This document shows, in pieces, positions 16,560-23,930 of a stretch of DNA of 64,000 nt. Location: assembly GCA_039970095.1 (NCBI GenBank), contig JBDVMP010000005.1, positions 72,676 to 136,675 of the forward strand, given 5' to 3'. Both the position numbers and the translations under genes were made by a program. The stretch is from JAMZMI01 sp039970095 (GTDB lineage: Bacteria; Bacteroidota; Bacteroidia; Cytophagales; Cyclobacteriaceae). A model generated the notes under the pieces. It was not told where the DNA came from. It ran no database searches and was given only the letters and a program-made list of their open reading frames with translations. Each line of letters begins with the position of its first letter. Positions within the stretch are counted from its first letter, which is position 1.

Positions 16560-17066
16560 GTGAAACAAGTTTTTCTTTTTTTACAAATACTGTTACTAAT
16601 AGTCATAGTTTCTTGTAGTGACGATAAATCATCATGCTTTGGAAAAGGTCCGAATGCATCAAGTCCACCTTCATTCTTCTTCTCTTTACGATATGTAGAT
16701 TCGGATACTGGAAAAAATTTAGTCGACGAATATCTAAATTCACTCACCCCGTCAGATTACTTTAACATTTCCGTGGTTTGGTTTGTCGAAGGAGGGTTTG
16801 TTGACAGTCTTGATTTTTGGGCTGTTAATCCGCTATCACCCGATTCTAAAGAGAGTCCCGATAATATTATTTCAATCGGGGGAGCTCGTCCTTCTTTTCT
16901 TACACATGAATTTATAGTTGATATCCCGGAATATGTTCATGATACTTTCTATGTAAAGCTCGCTGAACCGGATAAAATCATTCAACTATTACGTTCGGAT
17001 TCAATTTTATATCAAACCCCGTTTTGTGACTACTGGGATGATACTCTTATCACTTTGTCAAATTAG
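16560..17066 (+). CDS. Small lipoprotein of the rny islet, copy A
   Basis: A 168-residue predicted lipoprotein: a hydrophobic signal (FLFLQILLLIVIV) and the lipobox VSC, with the lipidated cysteine at about position 20, followed by SDDKSS. I recognise no enzyme. The mature part holds the pattern YVDSDTGKNLVDEYLN, then a beta-rich stretch, HDTFYVKLAEPDKIIQLL, and a second Cys pair. It shares this outline with the next lipoprotein (17289-17813), so the two are probably distant paralogues. The frame has a GTG start at 16560; no upstream ATG fits. Its stop codon overlaps the first base of rny-tail copy 2. The gene lies between two copies of the rny tail, which suggests acquired DNA. Confidence 0.75.
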   Translation: MKQVFLFLQILLLIVIVSCSDDKSSCFGKGPNASSPPSFFFSLRYVDSDTGKNLVDEYLNSLTPSDYFNISVVWFVEGGFVDSLDFWAVNPLSPDSKESPDNIISIGGARPSFLTHEFIVDIPEYVHDTFYVKLAEPDKIIQLLRSDSILYQTPFCDYWDDTLITLSN

Positions 17067-17266
17067 CCGGAGAAACCTGATTAACTATCTCACAAAAGAT
17101 AGAAAAAGAAATGCAATACCCTGGCCAGATCAAGGTCACCGTGATTCGGGAAACCAGGGCAGTAGCATTTGCTAAGTGACATTTAAAATTAAATTCAAAA
17201 CCAAAAGCTCTGACACCAATCAGAGCTTTTTTTTGTTTAAAAAAACACCATTAATTCGGTATTTGA
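17066..17266 (+). repeat. rny 3'-end repeat, copy 2 (non-functional duplicate of the rny tail and terminator)
   Basis: The 114 bp before a TGA at 17177-17179 encode the last 30 residues of RNase Y without an amino-acid change, ISQKIEKEMQ to RETRAVAFAK. About 13 synonymous base changes separate it from copy 1. A TGA also interrupts it at residue 5, so nothing can be translated from it as rny. The next 87 bp (17180-17266), with the terminator at 17203-17234, read identical to those after the real rny. Confidence 0.92.
17203..17234 (+). terminator. Duplicated rny terminator
   Basis: Same hairpin and T run as 16425-16456. It now ends transcription of the first islet lipoprotein gene. Confidence 0.85.
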
Positions 17267-17288
17267 AAAATTTTTGCAAATTAGTTGT

Positions 17289-17813
17289 ATGAAAATAATT
17301 ATTAGTCGTATAGTCCTCTTTTGTTGTTTGAGCTCATTGTTTGGATTGACCAGTTGCGATCTGTTTGATGATAAAGAACCCCAAGATTGCGTCTTCAAAA
17401 GATCATCGTGCTCAGGTGCGGATTGGAGTTTTGTAGACCCGGATACATACGAAAACCTCATGGGTTATGATAAGCCTATTAACCCAGATTCTATTGTAAT
17501 TCTCAATTCAAGAATGGACACCATGTATCATGAGGTTAATTTTTGGGTCGAAAACTGGGGGGTGGTCTATTTTAATCCCTTTCACGAATTACACTGCTTT
17601 GACTTATGCAAGTTGGACAGTGCTTTTACCAGGACATATTACTTGTATCTTGGCACTGAGGACATAGACACCATAGAAGCATATTTCGCAGAAAGAACTG
17701 CCCGATATCATTTGTTTTTTAATGGGGTGTCTGGAGAAGTTCCTTCAGATATTCCAGAAGCTTATGGATCGGGGAGAAGCTTATTCTGGTTCCAGAAAAA
17801 AATCAATGACTAA
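17289..17813 (+). CDS. Small lipoprotein of the rny islet, copy B
   Basis: A predicted lipoprotein of about 174 residues. From the ATG at 17289 the signal is MKIIISRIVLFCCLSSLFG, with lipobox LTSC and the lipidated Cys at about position 23. The frame opens earlier with TTG (17274), but the chosen ATG gives a normal signal length. The mature part is rich in Cys, Asp and aromatic residues, with WSFVDPDTYENLMGYD (compare YVDSDTGKNLVDEYL in copy A) and TYYLYLGTEDIDTIEAYF. This layout is common among small Bacteroidota lipoproteins of unknown role. It follows directly on rny-tail copy 2. It may act at the outer membrane; nothing more can be said. Confidence 0.75.
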   Translation: MKIIISRIVLFCCLSSLFGLTSCDLFDDKEPQDCVFKRSSCSGADWSFVDPDTYENLMGYDKPINPDSIVILNSRMDTMYHEVNFWVENWGVVYFNPFHELHCFDLCKLDSAFTRTYYLYLGTEDIDTIEAYFAERTARYHLFFNGVSGEVPSDIPEAYGSGRSLFWFQKKIND

Positions 17814-17839
17814 AATGTCAATCACCAAAAAAACCAAGT

Positions 17840-18090
17840 ATGAAAAACATAATCATTTTCATATTCCTAGTGTGGACTGATAGCACTTACTGTCAGACTG
17901 GTAGCTCACAACTCGACTCAGCTACCGTTGTTAATTTCCCTTGGTATGACAACAACAAGTTCTAATTGACATAGCAAACCTCTATGAGCCTGATGCTGCA
18001 GCTAGAACAACTTACGGAGGAAGAACGGATGCCACATTTCAAGTATCACCAGAACGTATTTATCCCTGGAGAGATGGGAACGGTGATTAG
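17840..18090 (+). pseudogene. Broken gene for a small secreted protein
   Basis: An ATG at 17840 opens a 41-codon frame with a signal-like start (MKNIIIFIFLVW), ending at TAA 17963-17965. A second frame takes over from about 17950 and runs to TAG at 18088-18090, reading VLIDIANLYEPDAAARTTYG, then GRTDATFQVSPERIYPWRDG. The two pieces join sensibly after a one-base shift near 17945-17955, so I read this as a decayed gene. The original product is not recognised. The third rny-tail remnant begins inside its end. Confidence 0.55.
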
Positions 18091-18118
18091 GAAAATTAGA
18101 GCGGTCGCATTTGCGTCA
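18065..18118 (+). repeat. rny 3'-end repeat, copy 3 (degenerate)
   Basis: In one frame these 54 bp read PGEMGTVIRKIRAVAFAS, against PGQIKVTVIRETRAVAFAK in RNase Y: one residue deleted and several changed. At the base level the last 33 bp are about three-quarters identical to copy 2. There is no identical 3' flank here. It is clearly older than copy 2, or has lost constraint. Confidence 0.65.
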
Positions 18119-18146
18119 ACTTATTTCAGGACAAGACATAGTTCAT

Positions 18147-18177
18147 AAAAAAGGCTCATCCCACGATGAGCCTTTTT
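18147..18177. terminator. Bidirectional terminator between the rny islet and the thioredoxin pair
   Basis: A 12-bp stem (AAAAAGGCTCAT with ATGAGCCTTTTT) and a 6-nt loop, with A-rich and T-rich flanks usable from both sides. It lies 6 bp beyond the stop of the minus-strand gene. Confidence 0.85.
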
Positions 18178-18182
18178 CTATT

Positions 18183-18437
18183 CTAGTCTATCGACCCCAT
18201 TACTCTTTTCATAAATCCATTGAGCGCTTCTTTCTGTGGAGTTCCGGATTTTATTTCCTTGCTCACCTCCAATGCTCCGTAGAGATTAGAAAGCAGCTCT
18301 CCCAACACATCCAGCTCTTCATCCTTCAGCGCCGGAGACTCTGACAAATGCTCAAGGAGCTCTATGGTCTCCTCCACCCAATCCTCGTCATTTTTATCAA
18401 CGAACTCTACGATGTGTTTAATTATTGGTAACTTCAT
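18183..18437 (-). CDS. DUF6952-type small protein linked to thioredoxin
   Basis: An 84-residue, acidic, helical protein with no signal peptide. The pattern KLPIIKHIVEFVDKNDEDWV, then ETIELLEHLSESPALKDEEL and GELLSNLYGALEV, matches my memory of a short Bacteroidota family (DUF6952) that regularly sits next to a thioredoxin-like gene. Its start overlaps the end of the thioredoxin gene by 20 bp, so the two are co-translated and probably work together, though how is unknown. The family name is from recall and should be confirmed. Confidence 0.75.
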   Translation of the reverse strand: MKLPIIKHIVEFVDKNDEDWVEETIELLEHLSESPALKDEELDVLGELLSNLYGALEVSKEIKSGTPQKEALNGFMKRVMGSID

Positions 18438-18732
18438 TCAATACAGATTTAATAACATCTTCTTTGTTTCCTGCCTGCTGAGAAACCAACTTCCCGCCTT
18501 TGAACCCTGCAAAAGTTGGCAGGTTTTTCACTTCAGCCAATCCTCTCGAATTTGGGAGTTTCTCTGCATCAACGTAAACGAATTTCACATCCTCATTTTC
18601 GCCAGCCAGTCTTTTGAATTTAGGCTTTGTCAATCGGCAATTGCCACACCACGTAGCGCCATATTGCACCATTACTTTTTCATTTCCTTCCACTATTTCC
18701 TGAAGGGTATCTGTACTTAATTCCTCTAACAT
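18418..18732 (-). CDS. Thioredoxin-family protein
   Basis: A 104-residue cytosolic thiol-disulfide oxidoreductase with a single thioredoxin fold. The active site is WCGNC (Cys29, Cys32), in YGATWCGNCRLTKPKF. The cis-proline strand is NLPTFAGFKGGKL, and the central strand DVKFVYVDAEKLP fits the fold. The CGNC active site and RLTKPKF in place of CKMIAP mark it as a variant of classical TrxA. It is first in a two-gene unit with the DUF6952-type gene and divergent from oxyR, 93 bp away. This suggests a peroxide-linked redox role. Confidence 0.92.
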   Translation of the reverse strand: MLEELSTDTLQEIVEGNEKVMVQYGATWCGNCRLTKPKFKRLAGENEDVKFVYVDAEKLPNSRGLAEVKNLPTFAGFKGGKLVSQQAGNKEDVIKSVLNEVTNN

Positions 18733-18764
18733 TTTATTTCAATTTTTTAATTGCTCTTTCGTGT

Positions 18765-18777
18765 TTTGCTCTGCAAA
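18765..18777. promoter_or_regulatory. Candidate operator between thioredoxin and oxyR genes
   Basis: TTTGC-TCT-GCAAA is a perfect inverted repeat with a 3-bp centre in the 93-bp divergent region. It lies 33 bp from the thioredoxin start and 48 bp from the oxyR start. It does not match the classical OxyR site. Inferred from symmetry and position only. Confidence 0.4.
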
Positions 18778-18825
18778 GAACAATACAATTTAATACACTA
18801 TTTTTATCCTTTATAACTTTTGCTT

Positions 18826-19758
18826 ATGACTTTAACACAGCTCGAATATGCTTTGTTCGTCTTGCGAAACGGAAGTTTCAGCAAATCGGCCAGAAAATTA
18901 TCGCTTTCCCAGCCAGCATTGAGCGCACAGATTCAAAAACTGGAAAAGGAGATAGGAATAAAGCTTTTTGATCGTTCCTCTAGTCCCGTCTGCGCAACAG
19001 AAGATGGCAGGGAGTTTCTCCTTCGAGCCGAAGAAATAGTCACCAGCGCAAATAAACTAAAGCAATTTTCCGCAGACAAGAAACTAGACTTCACCGGTGA
19101 ATTAAAAGTTGGGGTGATTCCGACACTTTCCCCGTTTTTGGTTCCACTTTTTAGCCGGTCGCTCAACCGTGACTACCCGGACTTCAGGCTGGAAATCACC
19201 GAGCTCATCACTGATGATGTGATCAATAAAGTGAGATCTGGTGAGTTAGATGCCGGCATTATCTCCACTCCCGTAAAGAGCTTTGGCATCAGTAGTCAGG
19301 CACTTTTTTATGAAAAATTCTATTTCTACTCATCGCCGGAAATGAGTAGCTCCACCCTCCATATAGATGAGATCAGCAGGGAGGACTTATGGCTTCTGGA
19401 AGAAGGTAATTGCTTCAGAGATCAGGTAAATGACTTTTGTAAGATCAAATCGTTTCGCAAAGTCAAGCAGATGGTCTACCGGTGCAACTCCATAGACTCA
19501 CTAATCCGGATGGTGGATAACCACGGAGGGTTTACCATACTGCCTGAGCTAACCACGATTAGCCTGAATGAAGAACAAGAGGAAAACATCTCTGCCATAG
19601 AAATGAAAGCCCGGGAAATAGGTCTGATCACTCGCAACATGCCCGACAAAAATCGGTTCATCGATCTGCTCCGTGATTATATTATCAGCAATGTGCCCAG
19701 GCACATGTTGAGCAAAGAAGGGTTGGAGGTGGTTGATCCCGCTATCGAGACGGCCTGA
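18826..19758 (+). CDS. oxyR: OxyR-type LysR family peroxide sensor and regulator
   Basis: A LysR-type activator of about 310 residues. The N-terminal winged helix-turn-helix (MTLTQLEYALFVLRNGSFSK, with SQPALSAQIQKLEKEIGIKL) binds DNA. The C-terminal effector domain carries the two redox cysteines of OxyR in the right setting: LLEEGNCFRDQVNDFC, cysteines at about 196 and 205 and nine residues apart, as in the disulfide-forming pair of E. coli OxyR. The protein should therefore sense hydrogen peroxide directly. The frame opens with a TTG at 18820, but ATG 18826 (MTLTQLEY) is the family start. A near -7 element ends just before this ATG, so the mRNA may have almost no leader. Confidence 0.9.
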   Translation: MTLTQLEYALFVLRNGSFSKSARKLSLSQPALSAQIQKLEKEIGIKLFDRSSSPVCATEDGREFLLRAEEIVTSANKLKQFSADKKLDFTGELKVGVIPTLSPFLVPLFSRSLNRDYPDFRLEITELITDDVINKVRSGELDAGIISTPVKSFGISSQALFYEKFYFYSSPEMSSSTLHIDEISREDLWLLEEGNCFRDQVNDFCKIKSFRKVKQMVYRCNSIDSLIRMVDNHGGFTILPELTTISLNEEQEENISAIEMKAREIGLITRNMPDKNRFIDLLRDYIISNVPRHMLSKEGLEVVDPAIETA

Positions 19759-19765
19759 AGGTCAC

Positions 19766-19793
19766 AAAAAAAGCCATCAGCTAGCTGATGGCT
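19766..19793 (-). terminator. Terminator of the M28 peptidase gene
   Basis: A 22-bp perfect palindrome (19772-19793, arms AGCCATCAG) with a run of seven A on its left, which is a T run on the minus strand. It also lies 13 bp past the oxyR stop and may end oxyR transcripts weakly. Confidence 0.8.
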
Positions 19794-19825
19794 CAAAAAC
19801 CAGGTTAGGGTTTAAATATCAAATC

Positions 19826-21298
19826 TTATTTACCGTAGAGTGCTTTGCCTGCCTCTTCATATTTATCTCCGGCAGTCCACCACAGCTCTCCGTCTGTATT
19901 GGCTATTTTGTTTAGGGTATAAATGTATGCTCTTGAGAACTTGATCAGATAGTCATAGTCCAGCGTGTTTGGTTCATCTGTAGGCTGGTGATAAAAATCG
20001 GTGATGGCAGCACCCATCTCCACAACGCCAGGCCCATAGGAAATAGCCGGAACCCCTTTCGCCGCGAAACTGACATTGTCAGATCTATCGTAGAAATTCT
20101 CCTCCGGAAAAGTATCGTCTATTGCTTCCAAACCAAACATATCGGCTCCCTCTATCAGGAAAGGTGTAACTGACGTTCTGTTGAAACCAACGATAGTGAC
20201 TTTGGTGATATCATCATATCCTCCAGTGTCAGTATTCAGGTTAAAAACTGTATTTTCTAAAGGAATCAAAGGGTGATCCGCATACCACTGGCTACCCAAT
20301 AGGCCAACCTCCTCGGCATTGCATGCCAAAAACACAATAGATCTTTTGGGTGGATGCTCTGAAAAATACCTGGCTGTTGTCAGCATGTTAGCCACGCCAA
20401 TACCATTATCACGAGCACCATTCCAGATGCTGTCCTCCTCGGCCACAGTTTTCACCCCTACGTGATCAAAATGAGCTGAAATCATGATATGATCATTTTT
20501 CAGCTCAGGATCTGTTCCTTCTATCACACCAACCACATTTGGCACTTTCACCCGGTCTCTACCCGATCCAGCCACGTAAAGCGTAGCAAGTTTCCCTTCC
20601 ATTGATTTAAAATAATCTAATCGCCCGCTACCATCCTTGTCAACCAGCCAGCATGCAGGATATGCCTCCACATCCTGACCTTCGTCAATAGAAAATTGGT
20701 TTCCAGAAAGGTAGTTGGTGAGCAACTTCCATGGAATTCTGCTCGGTCTGTAGAGCTCAATGAGAGCTACAGCACCCGCGTCCCTTGCCGCTGCAAATTT
20801 TTGAAAAGAAAACTTATAAGAACCTTTTGATGGGTCTCCGTTTCCGGCTTTGGCTATCAGGATTTTACCTTTTACATCTTTTCCTTCCAGATCCTCAGGA
20901 AAACCAAAATCCACATACATCATTTCAGCTGTGACGTTCACATTTTTTGCGGATATGAAAATCATATCATCCCACACATTGAAAACCGAATCGCCCACTG
21001 TCAGCGTAGATCTTGCCGGGGGCATGGTTTTCACTAATTCTACCTGCTGAAAATAAGTGTCCTGACCTGGCGCCATTTTAACACCACTAGCGCGCAACTG
21101 CTCGGCTATGTATCTGGCAGCAATTTCATTTTCCTGAGTGGCGGTATTCCTACCTCTCATTTCGTCCGAAGCAAGGAAATATACATGCGACTTGTAATCT
21201 GCCTTTTTCACTTCGGCAGTTATTTGTTTTACCATTTTTTTCTGCGCCATTGTTGACGCGGAAGTAAGTACTAGAAGGATTAATAACAGGTTTTTCAT
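19826..21298 (-). CDS. M28-family zinc aminopeptidase with PA domain, exported
   Basis: An exported peptidase of about 490 residues. From the ATG at 21298 the signal peptide is MKNLLLILLVLTSASTMAQ; the frame opens 14 codons earlier, but that part would precede the signal and overlaps the likely promoter. A PA-type insert (about residues 110-240, DFGFPEDLEGKDVKGKILIA) sits before the M28 catalytic domain. The two-zinc ligands are visible: His and Asp in SAHFDHVG, Asp in GARDNGIGVANML, the catalytic and binding Glu pair in CNAEEVGLLGS, Asp in LNTDTGGYDD, and a late His in FYHQPTDEPNTLD. It probably trims peptides in the periplasm or outside the cell. Confidence 0.92.
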   Translation of the reverse strand: MKNLLLILLVLTSASTMAQKKMVKQITAEVKKADYKSHVYFLASDEMRGRNTATQENEIAARYIAEQLRASGVKMAPGQDTYFQQVELVKTMPPARSTLTVGDSVFNVWDDMIFISAKNVNVTAEMMYVDFGFPEDLEGKDVKGKILIAKAGNGDPSKGSYKFSFQKFAAARDAGAVALIELYRPSRIPWKLLTNYLSGNQFSIDEGQDVEAYPACWLVDKDGSGRLDYFKSMEGKLATLYVAGSGRDRVKVPNVVGVIEGTDPELKNDHIMISAHFDHVGVKTVAEEDSIWNGARDNGIGVANMLTTARYFSEHPPKRSIVFLACNAEEVGLLGSQWYADHPLIPLENTVFNLNTDTGGYDDITKVTIVGFNRTSVTPFLIEGADMFGLEAIDDTFPEENFYDRSDNVSFAAKGVPAISYGPGVVEMGAAITDFYHQPTDEPNTLDYDYLIKFSRAYIYTLNKIANTDGELWWTAGDKYEEAGKALYGK

Positions 21299-21319
21299 AT
21301 CTCTAACATTAAATCCCAG

Positions 21320-21327
21320 CAAACATA
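21320..21327 (-). promoter_or_regulatory. Probable promoter of the M28 peptidase gene (-7 element TATGTTTG)
   Basis: The minus strand reads TATGTTTG, a full TAnnTTTG match, 22 bp upstream of the start at 21298. This supports the shorter start. No -33 element seen. Confidence 0.45.
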
Positions 21328-21477
21328 GCGCAATCGACATATACCTTACTGCAGTCTTGTGTCATTGGAAAATTGACGTTTTAAAAGGTCATAACTCATT
21401 GTTGCACATATATAATTGAGAAGATTGGTTTATAATTGAACACCCTTACTTCCAACAACCGATTTCTCTCACAGTCC

Positions 21478-23520
21478 ATGCACCGATTTCTGCTGATATT
21501 ACTTTTATCCCTTGTGCAAGCTGTCATGGCAATGTCACAGAAAATTGACCCGATGCTGTGCCAGCAGGCAGCCCAACTGCATGGCACCATTTCGGAATTT
21601 CATGTGACCAGGAATCAAAACAGCCTGGAGTATAACAAACGCGTAGTAGAGAAACTGATCAGCAAGCTAGACCATTACGGAATACTGTTTACCCAGGCCG
21701 ATGTGGAGGCCATCAAAGCAGAAAAGAATAACATCAGTCTGGACCTGATTCTGGGTGGATGTTCTTTTGCCAGCGCAGCTTTTGATATTTACCAGAAAAA
21801 AATCATGGCTTTCGATTCTGTCATGAAGCTAGACGCAACGTGGCGAACAGACTTTTCGGTTCGGGATTCGATCACCCTGTTTGGGTCGCTCAATAAGTTG
21901 ATTTACGAAAAATCTGAAGATGAACTAAAGCAGAAAATAATCAGAAGGATAAAATACCTGACCCTGATTGATTATCAGACTTCTCTAGATTCCGTGCAGG
22001 GCTCATTGGAGGACTTTCAAGCAAAGCAAGATTCGCTTATATCCGGCATTCGCCAAATGGAGGCGTGCCGCATGGCTCATTTTATGAGTTCGGAAGAAGC
22101 ACTGGTACAGTCATTTATGGAAGATTATATGAGAGCCATCGCCGATAGCTTTGATCCGCATACAAACTACATGACCATCAAGGAAATGGAGGATTTTGAG
22201 TTTTCTCTATCGGAAGAAATCTACTCCACAGGGCTGGTGGTAGATGAGGTGAGAAACGGGGTGTACGTGGTGGTCGGCAAAATTCCTGGTAGTGCTGCCG
22301 ATGATATGGATCAAATCAAGGAAGGTGACGAAATACTGAAGGTCAAATACAATGGCAAGGATATTCATCCAGCTTGTCTGGAAGCAGCCGAACTCATGAA
22401 CCTGCTCAACAACCCTGAGCCCGAAGAAGTCTCATTGAACTTGAAAAAGCGCAGCGGAAAAATCGAAAATGTAACGATTCGAAAATCCCTGATTGAAAAC
22501 CTAAGCAACGAAATAGGTACGCTGGTTCTGGAAGACAGTATTCGTGTGGGTTACATTTCCCTGCCTAGTTTCTACCGAAACATGGACAACCCAAACTCTA
22601 ACAGCTCGCAGGATATAGCAACACAGGTGCTAAAGCTCAGAACAAAAAACACGGATGGGCTGATCATAGATTTGAGATACAATGGAGGTGGGTCGGTGCA
22701 GGAAGCTGTGGATTTAGCTAGTTTGTTTCTCTCCGGTGGACCGCTGATTCAGGAGGTATCACGAGAAGAAAACATGACCCTACGCGATAAAAACAAAGGC
22801 GCTATTTACACAGGAAAGCTCATAGTGCTGGTCAATACACTCTCTGCGTCAGCCTCAGAGATGTTTGTATCTATGATGAAGGCACACGGCCGTGCACTGA
22901 TAGTCGGCAATCAAACCTTTGGCAAAGCCAGCGGACAGCTTATGGGACCACTGACCAATCCAGACACTGACCAAGAATTTGGAGCGCTTAAACTCACGGT
23001 GATGCGATACTATGATCTGGATGGGAAAACCTTTCAGCGAACAGGTATTACTCCTGATATTGTTATTCCTGATGGATTTCCCCACACTTTGTTTAGCGAA
23101 GAAAATCAGGACTATGCCCTGGAACCTAATGAATACGGCAAAAATATTAGACTGAAAAGAAGCCCCTTCGAAATACCTAAAAACCAACTAAAGACAATCA
23201 GCGATCAACGCCAAAACAGCAATGCAATCTATCACTCGTTAAAGATATTCAGCGACTCTATCACACAAGAGATGAAATCAATTAAAAGCGTGCCGCTGAC
23301 CGTTGACGAGTTTATCAAAACATTCTATTATGAACCATACGATTCTGCCAAATACGACTATCCTGTTGATGATCGATTTAAACTGGAGGTGGTTTCCGGC
23401 CTCACTCAATTTGGGCACGAAACAGACGAGCAGCTCAGGTATGGCATAGCTTCAGATGCTACGCTCAGAGAAGCCATCCATATATTGAGAGACTGGAAAA
23501 GATTAGGTGATGAAAGGTAA
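21478..23520 (+). CDS. S41-family C-terminal processing (tail-specific) protease
   Basis: An exported serine protease of about 680 residues. The ATG at 21478 gives a signal peptide (MHRFLLILLLSLVQAVMAMS); the frame extends back with a weak TTG at 21436. Domain order: N-terminal helical region (about 20-230), PDZ domain (about 235-340, with GLVVDEVRNGVYVVVGKIPG), S41 catalytic core with GLIIDLRYNGGGSVQEAVDL, the catalytic Ser in NTLSASASEMF, the catalytic Lys in QTFGKASGQ, and a C-terminal region of the Prc type. Such proteases process or degrade periplasmic proteins. The DUF2306 gene follows after 13 bp on the same strand. Confidence 0.93.
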   Translation: MHRFLLILLLSLVQAVMAMSQKIDPMLCQQAAQLHGTISEFHVTRNQNSLEYNKRVVEKLISKLDHYGILFTQADVEAIKAEKNNISLDLILGGCSFASAAFDIYQKKIMAFDSVMKLDATWRTDFSVRDSITLFGSLNKLIYEKSEDELKQKIIRRIKYLTLIDYQTSLDSVQGSLEDFQAKQDSLISGIRQMEACRMAHFMSSEEALVQSFMEDYMRAIADSFDPHTNYMTIKEMEDFEFSLSEEIYSTGLVVDEVRNGVYVVVGKIPGSAADDMDQIKEGDEILKVKYNGKDIHPACLEAAELMNLLNNPEPEEVSLNLKKRSGKIENVTIRKSLIENLSNEIGTLVLEDSIRVGYISLPSFYRNMDNPNSNSSQDIATQVLKLRTKNTDGLIIDLRYNGGGSVQEAVDLASLFLSGGPLIQEVSREENMTLRDKNKGAIYTGKLIVLVNTLSASASEMFVSMMKAHGRALIVGNQTFGKASGQLMGPLTNPDTDQEFGALKLTVMRYYDLDGKTFQRTGITPDIVIPDGFPHTLFSEENQDYALEPNEYGKNIRLKRSPFEIPKNQLKTISDQRQNSNAIYHSLKIFSDSITQEMKSIKSVPLTVDEFIKTFYYEPYDSAKYDYPVDDRFKLEVVSGLTQFGHETDEQLRYGIASDATLREAIHILRDWKRLGDER

Positions 23521-23533
23521 AAGTATTTAATAT

Positions 23534-23920
23534 ATGAATTACAACTACTTAATGTACTTGCATTTGGCCACTGTAGTCCCTTGTTTTCTCATCGGCACAA
23601 TTTTGTTGCTCATCCAAAAAGGCACTAACACACACAAATATTTCGGTAGAGTCTATATGGTGCTGATGCTGTTCACAGCCCTAGTCACACTTTTTATGCC
23701 TGCTCAAGTCGGTCCTCAAATATTGAATCATTTCGGGTGGATTCACGGATTTAGCTTCCTTACCATTTACACTGTTCCCACTGCCTATTTCGCCATTCAG
23801 CAAGGAAATATAAAAGCGCACAAAAGGAAAATGATTTTGCTGTACTTTGGAGCCATCATTATTGCCGGAGGATTCACATTCACACCGGGCAGGTATTTGT
23901 TTGATTTATTTTTTGGATAA
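23534..23920 (+). CDS. DUF2306 family membrane protein
   Basis: A 128-residue integral membrane protein with about four helices. The features typical of DUF2306 are present: HLATVVPCFLIGTILLLIQKG, then THKYFGRVYM with a His-Arg pair, a GWIHGFSFLT helix with another His, the TAYFAIQQGNIKAHKRKMI loop with a His, and a closing helix. The conserved histidines suggest a haem- or metal-binding membrane protein, but its function is not established. It lies 13 bp behind the S41 protease gene and 10 bp before another small membrane protein gene. Confidence 0.85.
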   Translation: MNYNYLMYLHLATVVPCFLIGTILLLIQKGTNTHKYFGRVYMVLMLFTALVTLFMPAQVGPQILNHFGWIHGFSFLTIYTVPTAYFAIQQGNIKAHKRKMILLYFGAIIIAGGFTFTPGRYLFDLFFG

Positions 23921-23930
23921 AATTCGGACC

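Noticed and set aside
16288..18118. A complete integrative element at rny
   Set aside because: No integrase, recombinase, relaxase or phage gene is present between the tails, so only a possible scar or cassette can be claimed.
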